Positions 60,536 through 64,000 of a DNA stretch of 64,000 nucleotides are shown here, in pieces. The DNA lies in contig OW679197.1 of NCBI GenBank assembly GCA_940337035.1, forward strand, positions 37,950,466-38,014,465, read 5' to 3'. Position numbers and translations under genes: made by a program. This stretch comes from Agriotes lineatus (taxonomy: Eukaryota > Arthropoda > Insecta > Coleoptera > Elateridae). Below the pieces are notes generated by a model. That model was not told the origin of the DNA. It ran no database searches and was given only the letters and a program-made list of their open reading frames with translations. Within the stretch, counting starts at the first letter, position 1; every line of letters starts with the position of its first letter.

Positions 60536-60797
60536 ATAGGCGTAACTAGTGAGGGGGCCAAGGGGTCATGCCCACCCCAGAGTCACGTGTGCCCCCCATC
60601 TCCCTAGAAAAATAGTAGTGTTATTTTTTTATTAATTCAGTTAAACCAAGCACACACACGTTTTTTACATTTTTTTCCGGTTTTATCATTTATTTTGACT
60701 TCAAAAGCTATTATACAGTAAATTTATTTTAATGTACAATGTGGTCTTGCCGTTTCCATGAGGCCCTCCCCACCCAAAAATCCTAGTTACGCCAATG
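60536..60797. mobile_element. hAT-type MITE with GGCGTAACTAG ends
   Basis: TATAGGCGTAACTAGTGAGG at the left is matched by CCTAGTTACGCCAATG at the right, an 11-base inverted terminus GGCGTAACTAG. Such 'GGCGTAACTAG' ends followed by a G-rich stretch are common in animal hAT-related MITEs. The flanks GCACAAAGT and GCAAAAGT could be a decayed 8-bp target duplication. Noncoding. Confidence 0.6.
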
Positions 60798-61332
60798 CAA
60801 AAGTACGCGAATCACTACCTAAATCGCCAAATACTATCAGCAACTATTCGATGTTCAATTTTTAAAACAAATAGAGCGCTAGAGCACAAAAAGTTAATAA
60901 TGTTAAAAGAAATCTGAATTTTTATCAAAAGTACGTGGACGATCAAAACAAGCTATTAAACAGGCAATGTATTACGTTTTGGTAATCTTCACATTTTATT
61001 TAACTTTCGTTCATGTAATGAAATATTTTAATATGATACTAGTCGCGCCATCTCGGAATTGGAATAAGAACTGTTCGGAACAACAGAGTTACAGTGTAGC
61101 AACCTACGTGTTATAAAGTATCTTACAGTTGCCTTTCGTACTTACCGTATCCACCACGGTGGAGGAAGGATCTGCCTTTACCGTTAGTGAACGGATGAAG
61201 TTCCGTTGCACTTAACGAAAATTCCCAGCAGATGGCAGGACATGACATCCACCCTATTTTTGTACAAGCGTATATGAAGTGCCAATAGAAATTGTTTAAT
61301 TAGCGGTAGAAACTAATTATTTAATTGAAGAA
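60798..61332. other. Noncoding stretch upstream of the THAP exon
   Basis: No promoter or other feature can be supported. Confidence 0.4.
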
Positions 61333-61560
61333 ATGGCGAGCAATAAGTGCTTTGTACCAAACTGCACGTCTGGATATAGATCAAATCCAGAAAAGGTGTC
61401 TATGTTTAGTACAAAAGATCCTATTAGGTTAACTTTATGGAGTCGCGCCATTCCTAGATTCGACCGCCCTTTGATGAAAATGACCAAGTTTGTGAAAAAC
61501 ATTTTAAGCAAGAGGATATTATTAAGTATTGGAAAGGTGCAGATAATATTAGGATTGTAA
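61333..61560 (+). pseudogene. THAP-domain (C2CH zinc finger) exon with one frameshift
   Basis: From the Met at 61333 the frame reads MASNKCFVPNCTSGYRS (the CX4C pair), then LWSRAIPR (the invariant Trp). Near 61480 the frame must shift by one base to continue as QVCEKHFKQEDIIKYWKGA, which supplies the CX2H pair. The THAP domain is a DNA-binding finger found in P-element-like transposases and in host regulators. Just after ADNIRI the sequence ATTGTAAGT could be a splice donor, so this would be a first exon. No continuation was found before the satellite array, so it is probably an orphan fragment of a P-like element or of a domesticated gene. Confidence 0.75.
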
Positions 61561-61743
61561 GTAAACGGCTTACTATTATTTCTTGTTGATATTAAAGTTA
61601 ACCAGAAGTGATTGTAAATTTCGCGGTAAATTGGTAGCAGCAAATATGTGTGCAACAGATGTATGATTAGTTACTCCTTATCTATCTAATCGCTTATTTA
61701 AAAATCTTGATATTTTCACATACTAAAATTATTTTTATTTCTT

Positions 61744-64000
61744 ATTTGGGTATTTCGCCACTCTGAAAAGTAAAAATTTTAAATAACAAACGTTTCGAGG
61801 GACAATCTGCCCTCGTTATCAAAGATTAACAATTAAAAAAGAACAAGAAACTTAGCTTTTTCGTTGATAACGAAGGCAGATTGTCCCTCGAAACGTTCGT
61901 TAACTAATATTTTTAATTCTCAGAGTGGCGAAGTAACTATGAAGAAGCTAAGTTTCTTTTTCTTTTTTAATTGTTATTCGTTGATAACGAGGGCAGATTG
62001 TCCCTAGAAACGTTCGTTAGTTAATATTTTTAATTTTCAGAGTGGCGAAATAACTATGAAGAAGCTAAGTTCCTTGTTCTTTTTTAATTGTTAATCGTTG
62101 ATAACGAGGGTAGATTATCTCTGGAAACGTTCGTTAGCTAATATTTTTAATTTTCAGAGTGGCGAAATAACTATGAAAAAACTAATTTTCTTGTTCTTTT
62201 TTAATTGTTAATCGTTGATGACGAGGGCAGATTGTCCCTTGAAAAGTTAGTTACTTTATATATTTAATTTTCAGAGTGGCGAAATACCTGTGAAGGAGCT
62301 ACGTTTCTTGTTCATTTTTAATTGCCAATAGTTGATAACGAGGGCAGATTGTCTCTCGAAACGTCGTTATTTAATATTTTTAATTCTTAGAGTGACGAAA
62401 TACCTGTGAACGAGCTAAGCTTCTTGTTCTTTTTTAATTGTTAATCGTTGATAACGAGGGCAGAGTATCTCTCGAAACGTTCGTTAGCTAATATTTTTAA
62501 TTTTCAGAGTGGCGAAATAACTATGAAAAAACTAATTTTCTTGTTCTTTTTTAATTGTTAATCGTTGATGACGAGGGCAGATTGTCCCTCGAAACGTTCG
62601 CTAGTTAATATTTTTAATTCTTAGAGTGACGAAATAATTGTGAAAGAGCTAACTTTCTTGTTCTTTTTTAATTATTAATCGTTGATAACGAGGGCAGATT
62701 GTCTCTCGAAACGTTCGTTATCTAATATTTTTAATTTTCATAGTGGCGAAATAACTATGAGAAATCTATGTTTCTTTTTTTTTTTTAATTGCCAATCGTT
62801 GATAACGAGGGCAGATTGTCCTTCGAAACGTTCGTTATTTAATATTTTGACTATGAAAAAGCTAAGTTTCTTGTTAATAGTCGAATACAGGCTTTCACGG
62901 TCATTGTTTATAATGATAGGTTCTTGTTCTTTTTAATTGTTAATTGTTGATAATGAGGACAGATTGCCCTCGAAAAGTTAGTTATTTAATATTTTTAATT
63001 TTCAGAGTGGCAAAATACCTGTGAAGAAGCTTAGTTTCATGTTCTTTTTTAATTGCCAATCGTTGATAACGAGGGCAGATTGTCCCTCGAAAAGTTCGTT
63101 ATTTAATATTTTGACTATGAAAAAGCTAAGATTCTTGTTCTTTTTTAATTTTTAATCGTTGATAACTAGGGCAGATTGTCCCTCGAAACGTTCGTTAGTT
63201 AATATTTATAATTTTCAGAGTGGCGAAGTAACTACTAAAAAGCTATGTTTCTTGTTCTTTTTTAATTGTTAATCGTTGATAACGAGGGCAGATTGTCTCT
63301 CGAAACGTTCGTTAGCTAATATTTTTAATTTTCAGAGTGGCGAAATAACTATGAAAAAACTAATTTTCTTGTTCTTTTTTAATTGTTAATCGTTGATGAC
63401 GAGGGCAGATTGTCCCTCGAAACGTTCGCTAGTTAATATTTTTAATTCTTAGAGTGACGAAATAATTGTGAAAGAGCTAACTTTCTTGTTCTTTTTTAAT
63501 TATTAATCGTTGATAACGAGGGCAGATTGTCTCTCGAAACGTTCGTTAGCTAATATTTTAATTTTCATAGTGGCGAAATAACTATGAGAAATCTATGTTT
63601 CTTGGTTTTTTTTTAATTGCCAATCGTTGATAACGAGGGCAGATTGTCCTTCGAAACGTTCGTTATTTAATATTTTGACTATGAAAAAGCTAAGTTTCTT
63701 GTTAATAGTCGAATACAGGCTTTCACGGCCATTGTCTATAATGATAGGTTCTTGTTCTTTTTTAATTGTTAATTGTTGATAATGAGGACAGATTGCCCTC
63801 GAAAAGTTAGTTATTTAATATTTTTAATTTTCAGAGTGGCAAAATACCTGTGAAGAAGCTCAGTTTCTTGTTCTTTTTTAATTGCCAATCGTTGATAACG
63901 AGGGCAGATTGTCCCTCGAAACGTTCGTTATTTAATATTTTTAATTTTCAGAGTGGCGAAATAACTATGAAAAAACTAATTTTCTTGTTCTTTTTTAATT
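61744..64000. repeat. ~117-bp satellite array with 828-bp higher-order period and inverted first unit
   Basis: About 18 direct units follow one another from 61863 to the window end. Spacing of the GTTGATAACGAGGGCAG motif is 116-117 bases (61980, 62097, 62214, 62331, 62447, 62564). Each unit has the dyad CGAGGGCAGATTGTCCCTCG followed by AAACGTTCGTTA, then TTTTCAGAGTGGCGAAATA and TTCTTGTTCTTTTTTAATTG. The unit at 61744-61858 is inverted. Variant units recur at 828 bases: GTTGATGACG at 62564 and 63392, and an AATAGTCGAATACAGGCTTT unit at about 62877 and 63705. The array is noncoding and continues past the window. Confidence 0.9.

Noticed and set aside
61744..64000. CRISPR-like array
   Set aside because: The units are whole 117-base satellite monomers with no unique spacers, in eukaryotic sequence. 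The ORF at 62682-62936 merely reads through the repeats.

Overview
The window looks like A+T-rich nuclear DNA of an insect, most likely a beetle. That assignment rests on the repeat types seen: Jockey/CR1-like and RTE-like non-LTR retrotransposons, a DUF4817/mariner-like transposase remnant, many 'TACAGGGTG' foldback elements, and no bacterial operon structure. The beetle part is inference. I found no convincing single-copy host protein gene. Nearly all recognisable coding sequence is transposon-derived and most of it is broken.

Layout. 1-4.0 kb: a plus-strand reverse-transcriptase ORF, cut by the window edge, has inserted into a minus-strand Jockey-like element. 4-9.4 kb: largely featureless, with one LINE 3' tail. 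9.4-14.4 kb: an RT fragment, then a dense run of palindromic (foldback) elements. 17.4-21.2 kb: a MITE, a short repeat whose head matches 5S rRNA, a dead mariner-like transposase and a decayed tRNA-Gly. 23.7 kb: a second 5S-headed repeat. 25.6-28.1 kb: a palindrome and RT scraps. 32.5-39.8 kb: a nest in which an unclassified ~2 kb repeat is split by about 3.9 kb of later insertions. It is followed by a Jockey-like relic that is itself interrupted by a tRNA-derived SINE with a clean 9-bp target duplication. 40.2-42.1 and 49.6-51.6 kb: two further copies of the ~2 kb repeat. 42.2-48.5 kb: an RTE relic carrying a MITE, a 581-bp palindromic MITE, a near-intact Jockey RT and another RT relic. 54-58.3 kb: RTE relics and a deleted Ty3/Gypsy element with one LTR. 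59.5-61.6 kb: a piggyBac-type MITE, a hAT-type MITE and a frameshifted THAP-domain exon. 61.7-64 kb: a ~117-bp satellite array with an 828-bp higher-order period, which runs off the window.

The elements do not act together as a pathway. What the window preserves is an insertion history: nested insertions give relative ages, and several small families (5S-headed SINE, 2 kb repeat, CTTCG-loop palindromes, TACAGGGTG elements) occur more than once within 64 kb. All family calls come from reading motifs by eye. Boundaries of degenerate elements are approximate unless a terminal repeat or target duplication is stated.
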